From JACKAN01 sp964502735 (GTDB lineage: Bacteria; Bdellovibrionota; Bdellovibrionia; Bdellovibrionales; UBA1609), in assembly GCA_964502735.1 (NCBI GenBank), contig CAZCYD010000012.1, forward strand, positions 1 through 59,797: a DNA stretch of 59,797 bases. Direction: 5' to 3'. The notes beneath the pieces were generated by a model. The model ran no database searches and was not told the DNA's origin. It worked only from the letters and a program-made list of their open reading frames with translations. A program made the position numbers and the translations under genes. Shown one piece after another: positions 1-8,374 of the stretch (the stretch's first letter is position 1; each line of letters opens with the position of its first letter).

Positions 1-49
1 ATTTTAGATTGCTTACTAAGAGGGCAACTGTACGATCAAGTCCTGACTT

Positions 50-742
50 CTACATCTGATAGTCCTTACTTGCTTCTATAAATTTTTTACGTTGAAATTC
101 AGCAGCAGCGCTTTTATCGTTTCTGATTCCTTTATACTCTTCTGCTAGCTCTAGTGGAGATGGCTCCTTTTTGAGATAGTATTTAGCAATTTCTCTTTTT
201 CTAAAAAGCCATCGCACTCCAATGCAAATATTGATATTGGGGTCATAAAGATTATCTCTTTTAATTTTAAATACATGGTTTCTTAGCTCTTTTTGGTCTT
301 CTTTAATCAATTTTAGTGTATAGTCTGTTATTTGCATAAGACCAATCGCTTTTGAATTTGAATTTTTTATGCTGGCCATGGCTTTCTTTCCAAAAGTGGA
401 CTCAGTCTTTATAAGAATTTTTATAAAATCAACTGTGATATTCGTATCATATCCAAAAATATCGCTCCAGTATTTTACCCATCCAGCTATAAGTAAGTCA
501 TACCTATTTCCAATTTTACCAGGGACTTTGAAGTTGTATGGTTTTGGCATTTTCAATTTTTCGTTTTTAAACCTGGCCGCAATTTCATGAATTTCATCAG
601 ATGTGAGAATATCTTTTTTGCTACTTCCTTTGCGGCAATGGGCACTCCAGTAATGATCTTTTCCGTTGATGCTTTTGTAGTGGGCCTTAACAAAATGTGA
701 GCCAGATGGACATATTTTCCATGGATGCTTTAATTTGCTCAT
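50..742 (-). CDS. Lytic transglycosylase (SLT fold) with N-terminal Cys/His motif, no signal peptide
   Basis: A 230-aa protein with a soluble lytic transglycosylase domain in its second half. The probable catalytic Glu is E114 in TESTFG, followed by the usual SLT signature KAIGLMQ about 20 residues later. Such enzymes cleave the MurNAc-GlcNAc bond of peptidoglycan. The N-terminus has no signal peptide. It carries a compact Cys/His-rich motif (C11, H16, H21, H30, H35, C36) that could bind a metal. I recall similar N-termini on phage-like or cytoplasmic SLT proteins, but cannot confirm that here. Export would need another route (lysis, a secretion system or predation-linked release). The start is the ATG preceded by GAGGAC. 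The gene stands alone; its downstream neighbour lies outside the window. Confidence 0.8.
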   Translation of the reverse strand: MSKLKHPWKICPSGSHFVKAHYKSINGKDHYWSAHCRKGSSKKDILTSDEIHEIAARFKNEKLKMPKPYNFKVPGKIGNRYDLLIAGWVKYWSDIFGYDTNITVDFIKILIKTESTFGKKAMASIKNSNSKAIGLMQITDYTLKLIKEDQKELRNHVFKIKRDNLYDPNINICIGVRWLFRKREIAKYYLKKEPSPLELAEEYKGIRNDKSAAAEFQRKKFIEASKDYQM

Positions 743-791
743 ATAGGGTCCTCAATTTTGACAACTACGACTTTAGATTTAATCTTCTAGA

Positions 792-1010
792 TCAATACCC
801 TCTGAATGATGCCACTTCCCATTTTTTTTGTAAATCAGAAATAAGGAATACCTCTAGTGGATCTTTTAAATAATCTTGAAAATGTAGGTGTTCTGACTCT
901 AGCTCCTTGGTTACCTTTTTCTATGAGGAAATACGATTTAGAGGATATTGTGGATAGATTGTTACCAAAGATCTGGTGTTATTATTGAAATGTTGAAAAT
1001 CACAATGCAT
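792..1010 (-). pseudogene. Possible decayed small ORF between the transglycosylase and the ligase
   Basis: On the minus strand a frame opens at an ATG (1010) and runs to a stop at 792 with one in-frame TAG after 29 codons. The second part, about 42 codons, has a protein-like composition (KKVTKELESEHL then FQDYLKDPLEVF and QKKWEVASFRGY). There is no good ribosome-binding site. It may be a remnant gene or chance. This is the only gene-like content of the 289-bp gap. Confidence 0.2.
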
Positions 1011-1017
1011 AGGAAGG

Positions 1018-1033
1018 AGAGAAACGTTTCTCT
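1018..1033. terminator. 16-bp perfect palindrome at the 3' end of the ligase gene
   Basis: AGAGAAACGTTTCTCT is a perfect palindrome covering the last base pairs of the leftward ligase gene. In RNA it could only form a hairpin with a tight loop, and no T-run follows on the minus strand. It could be a weak terminator element or a protein-binding site. Confidence 0.3.
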
Positions 1034-2711
1034 ATTCGTCGATAGAGAAGAGTGCAGCTTTTCCGTTTTCATCTTGATAGGATTCTATCCACGACGGTTG
1101 AGATTTTGAAATATTAGATTTCACTCTATTAAATAGTTCTTTATAGTTTTTTTCAATTTCCGTATATTTGATTTTCAGGTTAGGAGTGAGTTCGTGCCTT
1201 TCAATTTTTAATGGGGAGTCATTGATGATGACTCCCCGTATTTTTTCATATGAGTTGAGATTGGTGTTTGCAGAACGAATAATATGTTTAATTTCGTTAA
1301 TGTGAATATCTATAAAACTCAATTTGGAATTGGGTTCAACAAAGGCAAATAAGGCGTTGGAGCCGTCGCCAAAAATTAAAATTCTGCTGACCCAATCGGG
1401 TGGACGGAGTTTATTTTCAACAAACTCTCTTTGTATTTTTCTTCCGGTTGAAAGCTTAATGATGTTGGAGCTTCGACCAATAAGAGTTAGGAAGCCTTCT
1501 TCGTCTATTTTGCCATAATCCTCAGTCTCAAAATAGCCTTCGTGGTTAAGGGTCTTATTTGAATCTCTATTCCAAGAGCCTATGTAGGGAGTTTTGATGA
1601 AAATTTTCCCCTCACTATTTAGTGTAATATCTTTAATTAGTGGTTTCCCAACTGTGGTGAGTTTGAGACTTGAAGGGGTGTTCATTGCAATAGGGAGGAT
1701 GCACTCAGTCATTCCATAAGCTTCCATTATGGGCAGATTGTGAGACTTATAAAAAAGCAAAGTGGATTTATAAAGCGGGGCTGAGCCAGATATTAATATG
1801 GAAGATTCTGTTGAAAATAACCTTTTTAAATATAACTTTATAAAAAAATTTCTAATAAAAGGGCCGAGGAGATCAAGCTTAGAGGATCCCCCTTCGATTT
1901 GTGCTTTGAGTTTCTCATAAAATCTAGGAATTCCTATAAATACATGAGGACGAACTTCACTAAGACCTTTTATAATATCTTTTGGCGAATCCCATAAATA
2001 TATTTTTCCCTGTTTAGCTTGCAGACAGAGATTTGTTATTCTTTGAAAGAGATTGGCCATTGGGAGCCAACACAATGATTTCTGATGGAGTGGCCACCCT
2101 CCTTCGTGGTTTAAGAGTTCTACTAATGCACCTAAAATTTGTTTTTGAGTATAGGAGATAAGTTTTGCTTTGCCAGTTGTTCCAGATGTTAAAACATAAT
2201 AGGCAATTTTTTCAGAAAAGTCGTTTTCTGAAAGAGAGTTGTTATCGTTGGTAGAGTCGTCTGAAAAAAGCTTCTCCCAAGTGGGACTGTTTTTAATTAT
2301 AAGTGTGAACTTGTTAAAATTAAATTCTGAGTCTAATGAGTGTGCTTGAAGGTTAGATTCGTAAAATATTAAATGAGGATGAGTGTCCTCAATAACTTGT
2401 CTTATTAGGCTAGGGTGAGCATGGGGTTCGATAGCGACAAAGGCCAGTCCATTTTGAAAACAAGCCTTTTCAATTAAATCAAACTCCAGCGAATTATTGA
2501 GGATGACTAAGATAACAGGTTTGTCCATCGATGCTAAATAATTTAATTTGTGGGAGAGACAAAAAATCTTTTCCCAATACTCTTCAAAAGATAAAGTTTT
2601 CCACTTACCATTATTCTTTTCATCATCAGATTTCCAATAGAATAGTGGAATATGCCGGTCTGGAGGCCGACTTTCCCACAGAAAGTTAAGCAATGGCGAC
2701 GAGGACATCAT
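1032..2711 (-). CDS. AMP-forming acyl-CoA synthetase / adenylate-forming enzyme
   Basis: A 559-aa ANL-superfamily enzyme. The AMP-binding P-loop is TSGTTGKAK (about residues 175-183), followed by EAYGMTE and the GYFETEDYGKIDEEGFLTL hinge region. The C-terminal ELTPNLKIKY stretch matches long-chain acyl-CoA synthetases. It should activate a carboxylic acid with ATP and transfer it to CoA or another thiol; the substrate is unknown. The ATG pair at the start follows GAGGT. It lies 54 bp downstream of the regulator gene on the same strand, so the two are probably cotranscribed. A reductase-like fusion gene is divergent to them, which suggests an activate-then-reduce pathway. It could instead serve ordinary fatty-acid recycling. 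Confidence 0.85.
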   Translation of the reverse strand: MMSSSPLLNFLWESRPPDRHIPLFYWKSDDEKNNGKWKTLSFEEYWEKIFCLSHKLNYLASMDKPVILVILNNSLEFDLIEKACFQNGLAFVAIEPHAHPSLIRQVIEDTHPHLIFYESNLQAHSLDSEFNFNKFTLIIKNSPTWEKLFSDDSTNDNNSLSENDFSEKIAYYVLTSGTTGKAKLISYTQKQILGALVELLNHEGGWPLHQKSLCWLPMANLFQRITNLCLQAKQGKIYLWDSPKDIIKGLSEVRPHVFIGIPRFYEKLKAQIEGGSSKLDLLGPFIRNFFIKLYLKRLFSTESSILISGSAPLYKSTLLFYKSHNLPIMEAYGMTECILPIAMNTPSSLKLTTVGKPLIKDITLNSEGKIFIKTPYIGSWNRDSNKTLNHEGYFETEDYGKIDEEGFLTLIGRSSNIIKLSTGRKIQREFVENKLRPPDWVSRILIFGDGSNALFAFVEPNSKLSFIDIHINEIKHIIRSANTNLNSYEKIRGVIINDSPLKIERHELTPNLKIKYTEIEKNYKELFNRVKSNISKSQPSWIESYQDENGKAALFSIDE

Positions 2712-2765
2712 ATGACCTCTATGCTACCACTTGGTATCAGATTTAAAAGCGGTGAGTCTAAGAAA

Positions 2766-3581
2766 CTATTCCGTGAGATTCTGTGAGGACAAAGGAAAGA
2801 AGTTCACCATTAACACGCATAAGTCCTGGTGCTCTTTAGCTTGATGTGTGAGGTTGTCAATTTTATCTTCAAGATCTGTTATTAGCCTTTTGACCTCTTC
2901 GTATTGGTCTTTGCTGATAGTTAGAAAGTGCAAGCCATGCTTTTGTTTCTTTTCATCAGACGATCCATATTTTAGTAAAGCTTTTTCACTAATGTGCCTA
3001 AAAATATTGGCCTTTTCTTTTTTGTGAGAGTCACGATGTGGAGATTCATAATTGTTTCCAAGATGGAGGTGTCCGTCCTCACTAAGGACCAGAAGTTTCG
3101 CCTTTAGCATTTCATTTACGGCCTCTGAAGCTTCTTGTTCTGAGATCTCTAACTTTTGGGCGATCCAGCGTGGATCTGATTCAAAGTCTTTGAGCAAAGT
3201 CATCCGACGAATAGCAAAGTGATGCCATTTGAGCGAAAAGGGGAGGCTTTTAGGGAGTTTAGAAGTCTTAACTCCATTTCTGTAATGACTCAGTTTTTCT
3301 TCAGCTATTTGTTTTTGAATTTGATTTCTTGCGTGCTCTTTGCTGACGAGATCGCAGAACCAGTCGAGCTTTTCAAGTTTATAGCCAAGTCGCTCTCCAA
3401 TGAGTCTAGCTCTCTTGGGCGAAAGTCCTTGTTTGCAGGAGAAGATTTCACTGATTCTTGATGGTGATATTCCCAGGTCTCTAGAAAACGCATTTAATGA
3501 ATACTTTGAATTTCTGGAGCTGCGAGAGATATACTCGGCCTTTAAAACGCTTCTGTAATTTTCATATTCTTTAGTCTTCAT
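2766..3581 (-). CDS. TIGR02147/DUF4423-family regulator-like protein
   Basis: A 271-aa protein with an N-terminal helix-turn-helix (FSRDLGISPSRISEIF, about residues 32-47) of Xre type. A middle region begins at LKWHHFAIRRM and contains a second winged-helix-like segment (WIAQKLEISEQEASEAV). The C-terminal helix contains VLMVNFFPL. This matches the TIGR02147 paralogous family, which is expanded in Bdellovibrio and Fibrobacter and is mostly uncharacterised. It probably regulates the ligase directly downstream and/or the divergent fusion gene across a 73-bp shared promoter region. The family assignment rests on pattern recognition only. Confidence 0.75.
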   Translation of the reverse strand: MKTKEYENYRSVLKAEYISRSSRNSKYSLNAFSRDLGISPSRISEIFSCKQGLSPKRARLIGERLGYKLEKLDWFCDLVSKEHARNQIQKQIAEEKLSHYRNGVKTSKLPKSLPFSLKWHHFAIRRMTLLKDFESDPRWIAQKLEISEQEASEAVNEMLKAKLLVLSEDGHLHLGNNYESPHRDSHKKEKANIFRHISEKALLKYGSSDEKKQKHGLHFLTISKDQYEEVKRLITDLEDKIDNLTHQAKEHQDLCVLMVNFFPLSSQNLTE

Positions 3582-3590
3582 ATTCTTTAT

Positions 3591-3619
3591 TTGTACTCAT
3601 CTTGCTGCTAACTTATAAT
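3591..3619 (+). promoter_or_regulatory. Sigma70-like promoter for the reductase/PP-loop fusion gene
   Basis: TTGTAC (3591-3596) and a perfect TATAAT (3614-3619) are separated by 17 bp and sit 36 bp before the ATG at 3655. This is the clearest housekeeping-type promoter in the window. Confidence 0.65.
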
Positions 3620-3654
3620 GACAGCATCAAACTTGTATACATTTGGAGCATGGC

Positions 3655-6024
3655 ATGCCAAAAATTTTTTTAACAGGTGGAACAGGGGTACTAGGAAGAG
3701 AAATTGTCCGATTGTTTTTGAAAAAAAACTATGAAGTTCATCTTCTAGTTAGAGGTGGAAACGAGTCAGAATTCTTAGAAAAATCAGATAGATTGGCTGG
3801 AAATTTTGAAAAAAAAGATCTTAGTTTAATTAAATTTTATCATGGAGACGTTTCACAGGCCCAGATGGGGTTGAGTGAAAAGGAGTATAAACAGCTTTTA
3901 AAAAAAATTGATTATTTTATTCACTGTGCTGGAGAGGTTAAGCTTAGTCAGTCCAAAGAAGAGGCGCTGAACAATTCTTTAGAGACGATTAAGAATGTCT
4001 GTCAATTTTCGATAAAGTCGCATGATCTGGGAGCGTTAAAAAAATTGGACATTGTCTCAACGGTTGGAGTTGCAGGTAAGGGGATTCTTAATTTGCCAGA
4101 GCGATTTATTGGAGACGAAGATTTTGACTCAGAAAGCCCCGTATTCCATAACTTTTATGAGTATGGAAAGTACCATGCTGAGCGCTACTTGGAGGGCGAG
4201 ATGCTGGGAAGGCTTCCGCTGACAGTTCATCGGCCCAGCATGATTGTTGGAGATTCAAAAACAGGTCAGATTGGCAACTTTCAAGTTTTTTATCATATTT
4301 GTGAGATGTTGTTAGGAAAAAGAACGTTTGGGATTCTACCAAATTTAAGTGGCAGAACTTTAGATATTATACCAGTTGATTTTGTTGCGAGAGCCATTGT
4401 TGAATCCTCATTGGATATGGCGACATCTGGAAAGGTTTTTAATCTTTGTTCTGGTCCTGAGTTGGCCATCCCACTCGATGAGCTGACTAGAAAAGTGAGA
4501 GATATTTTTGAAAATCATGGGCAAAAGAATCCTCCCTTCATAGTTTTGCCAAAACTAAATCTACGTGCACTTCAAAAAAATGTAATCTTTAAACAATTTC
4601 AAGATTATGTTCCTGAACTCTTGCCTAAAACATGGCAACACAAGGTCCCCAAGAGTTTAAAATCATTAAAGCCAATCTTTGAGTATCTAAATACAGATCA
4701 AAGGTTTCTAAATTCGGAGTTCGTAAAACTCCTAGATCAGAATGATTTAAAACTACCTCCAGTTGATGAGTACTTGGATAAGGTTCTTGATTATTACATT
4801 GAAAATAAATACGTTTCAGAGTTGGAGACCTCTGACTCTAAGTTTGTTCGCGAGATTGAGGTTTTAGAATTTTTTCGAGATAGAGTATGGCCAACCGCTA
4901 GAATGGTGTTTGAAGGAGTTTTGACCCCTAGATGTCAAAAGTGTGCCATTTCATCAAAAGCAAAAGAATTAGTTGATGGAGTGTGTAAGGATTGTATAGA
5001 AAACAAACTCGACGAAGCGCACTTTCCTTCTGACGAAGATAAAATACTGTTTTTTCAAACCATTCACAAGGCTCTAGAGAAAAAATCAACTTCTACTCTT
5101 GACTCGACTCTTTATGATGCGCTCGTCCTTTTTAGCGGGGGCAAGGATAGTACCTATATGATTCATAGGCTGAGGCAAGACTATCCAAAAATGAGGATAC
5201 TAGCGCTAACTGTTGACAATACCTTCATGAGTCCCGTTGCATTAGTTAACATTAAGAAGGTGATACAAAGACTTAAAGTTGATCATCAAATCGTAAGGCC
5301 GAGTCGATTTTTAATGAGAAAGATGTTTGCCTTTGCTTTTAGAAATCTAAATGAAAAGGGAGGGTCGGGCACGGTCGATCAGTTTGACGGAGATTTTTTT
5401 CATGATGTGGCTAGAAATTATGCCTACCGACTGAATATCCCACTTATTTTCAGTGGACTTTCACCTTATCAAGTAGAAAGAATTTTGGGGTTGAACAGCT
5501 TTTTATTCCCTAAAGAAGAGGATGTGAAAAAAAGAACACACGTGGCAGGCATACCATTAAGCTCTATTTTTACTGAAGAGGAAATGCAGGCGTGGTGGTG
5601 GGATGGCTCCTCTAAAAATGAGGAAAAAATTCCACGAATGTTATTTCCTTTTTACGTTTGGTCTATTTCAGAGGAAGAAATAAAAAAACAAGTTATTAAA
5701 TCTGGATTTATAGACTCCAGTGAACAAAGTCCGTTGTTAACAAATAATAGGCTGATTCCGTTGATGTCTGCAGTTGATTTTGCTCAATTCGGATACTCTT
5801 CGTTTGAGCCTGAGTTTTCGAGGAATATTCGTCAGGGTTACTCGGACCCTATTCTTTGGAGAAATACATTTGAAATTGCTGAGCTAGCAGCAAGTACAGG
5901 TTTGCTGCTAGATTCTGCAATTGGAGATGTGATGCAGGAACTAGGGTTGAGTCATAGAGAGTTGGGTTTACCTAAGGGTTTGAGTTTAAAAGGCATTGAC
6001 TTGAGTTTACTATGGAAGCGTTAA
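3655..6024 (+). CDS. Fusion: SDR/thioester-reductase-like domain + PP-loop amidotransferase-like domain
   Basis: A 789-aa protein. Residues 1 to about 270 are an extended SDR with LTGGTGVLG (6-14) and a YxxxK motif (YEYGK), resembling thioester-reductase or fatty-acyl-reductase domains. From about residue 420 there is a CxxC...CxxC zinc-ribbon pattern (CQKC, CKDC), then a PP-loop SGGKDS (about 493-498). This resembles N-acetyl sugar amidotransferases of the PseA/WbpG type, which adenylate a substrate and add nitrogen. The start chosen is the ATG with GGAG 6 bp upstream; a TTG at 3643 in the same frame has no spaced RBS. The neighbour across the promoter is an acyl-CoA ligase. Substrate and product are unknown. 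The reading frame is intact across the domain junction. I know of no described enzyme with this order. Confidence 0.8.
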   Translation: MPKIFLTGGTGVLGREIVRLFLKKNYEVHLLVRGGNESEFLEKSDRLAGNFEKKDLSLIKFYHGDVSQAQMGLSEKEYKQLLKKIDYFIHCAGEVKLSQSKEEALNNSLETIKNVCQFSIKSHDLGALKKLDIVSTVGVAGKGILNLPERFIGDEDFDSESPVFHNFYEYGKYHAERYLEGEMLGRLPLTVHRPSMIVGDSKTGQIGNFQVFYHICEMLLGKRTFGILPNLSGRTLDIIPVDFVARAIVESSLDMATSGKVFNLCSGPELAIPLDELTRKVRDIFENHGQKNPPFIVLPKLNLRALQKNVIFKQFQDYVPELLPKTWQHKVPKSLKSLKPIFEYLNTDQRFLNSEFVKLLDQNDLKLPPVDEYLDKVLDYYIENKYVSELETSDSKFVREIEVLEFFRDRVWPTARMVFEGVLTPRCQKCAISSKAKELVDGVCKDCIENKLDEAHFPSDEDKILFFQTIHKALEKKSTSTLDSTLYDALVLFSGGKDSTYMIHRLRQDYPKMRILALTVDNTFMSPVALVNIKKVIQRLKVDHQIVRPSRFLMRKMFAFAFRNLNEKGGSGTVDQFDGDFFHDVARNYAYRLNIPLIFSGLSPYQVERILGLNSFLFPKEEDVKKRTHVAGIPLSSIFTEEEMQAWWWDGSSKNEEKIPRMLFPFYVWSISEEEIKKQVIKSGFIDSSEQSPLLTNNRLIPLMSAVDFAQFGYSSFEPEFSRNIRQGYSDPILWRNTFEIAELAASTGLLLDSAIGDVMQELGLSHRELGLPKGLSLKGIDLSLLWKR

Positions 6025-6053
6025 AATTGGCATTGTTTGAGTTTAGGTTGAAT

Positions 6054-7307
6054 ATGAGGTCTTTATTTATTTTAGTCGGACTCATTGGTGTCTCATTGGG
6101 CTGTGCAAGGCCAGGAATTAAAGAGGCTTCAGAATCTATGAGGCTCATAAAACAAGAAATTGTTTTAGACGATGACTTGCCAATGAAAAGTCTTGTTTAT
6201 GCACTTAATCAGTCAATAGATAAGTTGGAGACAGATCCAGATGGAGTTATGAGGTTTGGGCCAGACAGTATTCTTAAAAAAGACTATGCGAAGTCTTTGC
6301 GCTCAGCTTTGGAGTATTTTAGCCAGGTAGAAAGGAAATCTGATTTCTTTACATATTTGACAGAGAACTTTAATTTTTATGAGGTGTATGGTGGTGAAAA
6401 ATGGGGTGAAGTTTTGGTGACGGCCTACTTTGACCCCGTCATCCCTGGAGACTTGAAAAAGACAGACAACTTTAGTCAACCTCTTTATAAAACCCCTGAG
6501 GACATGGTGAGTGTAAACATAAGCAAGTATGCGGAGACCTTTCCAAAGTGGAAAGTTTTTGCAGAAGGTGTTCTTGAGCAAAAAACACGAACTCCAATTG
6601 TAAGGGGACGTTTAGTAGAAAGTAAAAATGAAAATAAAGTTAGAGAAGTTGTACCTTATTACAGTCGAGAAGAGATCGACAGCCTCAGTCTGTTAAATGG
6701 ACGAAAACTGGAGTTGGTTTATGTGAGCCCAGTAGATGCATTTTTTTTGCACATTCAAGGGTCAGGTATTGTTAGGTTAAAAAATGGAAAAGAGCTAAGA
6801 GTGGGTTATGACAGTCAAAATGGACATCCGTATGTTGCCATAGGAAAGTTCTTGTTAAATGAAATACCCAGAGAAGAAATGAGCTTGCAAAGAATTGAAA
6901 ACTACCTTCAAGGGCTTAGCTTTGAAGAACAACAGTATCTCTTGAATAAAAATCCAAGTTATGTTTTTTTTCGGCCTTTAAAGGGAGAGTCTCAGACCTT
7001 TATGGGAACTGATGTCGTCGAGGGAAGAACCATCGCCACTGACTACGGTATTTTTCCTAAAGGAGCTTTGGCTCTGTTGGATTTTGAAAAGCCGATATTT
7101 GCCACGGATACAGATATGACTCCCGCAACATGGGTGATGTCGAGACGTCTAGTTGTTGATCATGACACGGGTGGAGCGATAAGGGGGCCAGGACGACTTG
7201 ATTTGTATTGGGGCAAGGGGGCGAGAGCCAAACAGAGTGCTGGGGTCATGAAACACAAGGGAAGATTGACTTACCTCGTGCCAAAAAATATATCAAAGGT
7301 AGAATAG
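6054..7307 (+). CDS. mltA: Membrane-bound lytic transglycosylase A (lipoprotein)
   Basis: A 417-aa MltA-type lytic transglycosylase of the outer membrane. The signal peptide MRSLFILVGLIGVSLG ends at a lipobox Cys. The MltA domain contains LVTAYFDP, SPVDAFFLHIQGSG and FFRPLKGESQTFMGT. The 3D domain at the C-terminus has DTGGAIRGPGRLDLYWG, which carries the catalytic Asp. It cleaves murein glycan strands to anhydromuropeptides. An upstream in-frame ATG (6012) overlaps the preceding gene by 13 bp and would bury the signal peptide, so the ATG at 6054 is preferred. It probably shares transcription with the fusion gene upstream and trpS downstream. Confidence 0.9.
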   Translation: MRSLFILVGLIGVSLGCARPGIKEASESMRLIKQEIVLDDDLPMKSLVYALNQSIDKLETDPDGVMRFGPDSILKKDYAKSLRSALEYFSQVERKSDFFTYLTENFNFYEVYGGEKWGEVLVTAYFDPVIPGDLKKTDNFSQPLYKTPEDMVSVNISKYAETFPKWKVFAEGVLEQKTRTPIVRGRLVESKNENKVREVVPYYSREEIDSLSLLNGRKLELVYVSPVDAFFLHIQGSGIVRLKNGKELRVGYDSQNGHPYVAIGKFLLNEIPREEMSLQRIENYLQGLSFEEQQYLLNKNPSYVFFRPLKGESQTFMGTDVVEGRTIATDYGIFPKGALALLDFEKPIFATDTDMTPATWVMSRRLVVDHDTGGAIRGPGRLDLYWGKGARAKQSAGVMKHKGRLTYLVPKNISKVE

Positions 7308-7348
7308 GTGCTGAATTAATAATTGGAGACCAAAAACCGGAGATACAG

Positions 7349-8353
7349 ATGAGAACAATTTTAACAGGGGTTAAGCCAACAGACTACCCCCATTGGGGGA
7401 ACTACATCGGAGCCATAAGGCCCGCTATTGAATTGTCAAAGGCTAAAGACGTAGAATCGGCTCTTTTCATTGCGGACTATCATGCTTTAACAACGATTCA
7501 CGACCCTCAAGTTATGATGGAGATGACCTACGCTGTGGCGGCGACTTGGTTGGCCTGCGGACTTGATCCGAAAAAATCCCTAATTTATAGACAGTCTGAT
7601 GTCCCCGAGACTTTTGAGCTTTCATGGATATTGTCTTGCTTTGCGCCTAAAGGTTTAATGAATCGTGCTCATGCTTATAAGGCTAAAGTTCAAGCCAATG
7701 AGCAGGCAGGAAAGAAGGACTTAGATTTTGGTGTAAATATGGGTCTTTATTGTTATCCCATACTTATGGCGGCAGACATTTTGCTTTTTTCAGCTGATGA
7801 AGTGCCTGTGGGTGAAGATCAGATTCAGCATGTTGAGATTGCTCGCGACATAGCTCAAAAATTTAACCACACCTATGGTGAAATTTTGAAGGTTCCTAAC
7901 TTCGTTACGAAAAAAAACAACACTCTTTTGGGTTTGGATGGTCGCAAAATGAGTAAAAGCTATGGCAACCATATTCCGCTCTTTTTAGAACCCAAAAAGC
8001 TCAGAAAGTTGGTAATGAAAATTGTTACAGATTCGAGTCCTCCCGAGTCACCTAAAGATCCAGAGACATCGCTTTTGTTTGCTTACTATAAAGAGTTTGC
8101 CAATGCGGAGCAGATCGAGGATCTGAAAAAAAGATACCAGTCTGGTGTCGGGTGGGGAGAGGTCAAACAGACTTTGTTTGAAGTTGTTGAGGAGAAAATA
8201 GCTCCGATGCGTGATGAGTTTGAAAAGTTAATGGGAGACAAGACTTTTCTTGATGAACAGTTAACAATTGGTGCAGAAAAGGCGCGTGGGCAGGCTCAGT
8301 ATCTGCTAAAAAAGATGAGGCAGTCAATGGGCATAGGTCCCTCTCTAACCTAA
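7349..8353 (+). CDS. trpS: Tryptophanyl-tRNA synthetase
   Basis: A 334-aa class I synthetase, normal length for bacterial TrpRS. It charges tRNA-Trp in the cytoplasm. The HIGH-type motif is HWGNYIGA near the N-terminus and the KMSKS motif is GRKMSKSYGN. The start ATG is preceded by GGAG. The open frame extends back to 7208 inside mltA, but that extension has no family similarity. It follows mltA after 41 bp. Confidence 0.95.
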   Translation: MRTILTGVKPTDYPHWGNYIGAIRPAIELSKAKDVESALFIADYHALTTIHDPQVMMEMTYAVAATWLACGLDPKKSLIYRQSDVPETFELSWILSCFAPKGLMNRAHAYKAKVQANEQAGKKDLDFGVNMGLYCYPILMAADILLFSADEVPVGEDQIQHVEIARDIAQKFNHTYGEILKVPNFVTKKNNTLLGLDGRKMSKSYGNHIPLFLEPKKLRKLVMKIVTDSSPPESPKDPETSLLFAYYKEFANAEQIEDLKKRYQSGVGWGEVKQTLFEVVEEKIAPMRDEFEKLMGDKTFLDEQLTIGAEKARGQAQYLLKKMRQSMGIGPSLT

Positions 8354-8374
8354 TGTTTTGTAGATCGGTCCATC

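Noticed and set aside
1018..1033. Rho-independent terminator for the ligase gene
   Set aside because: As a full terminator it lacks a T-run and has a loop too small; kept only as a low-confidence palindrome.
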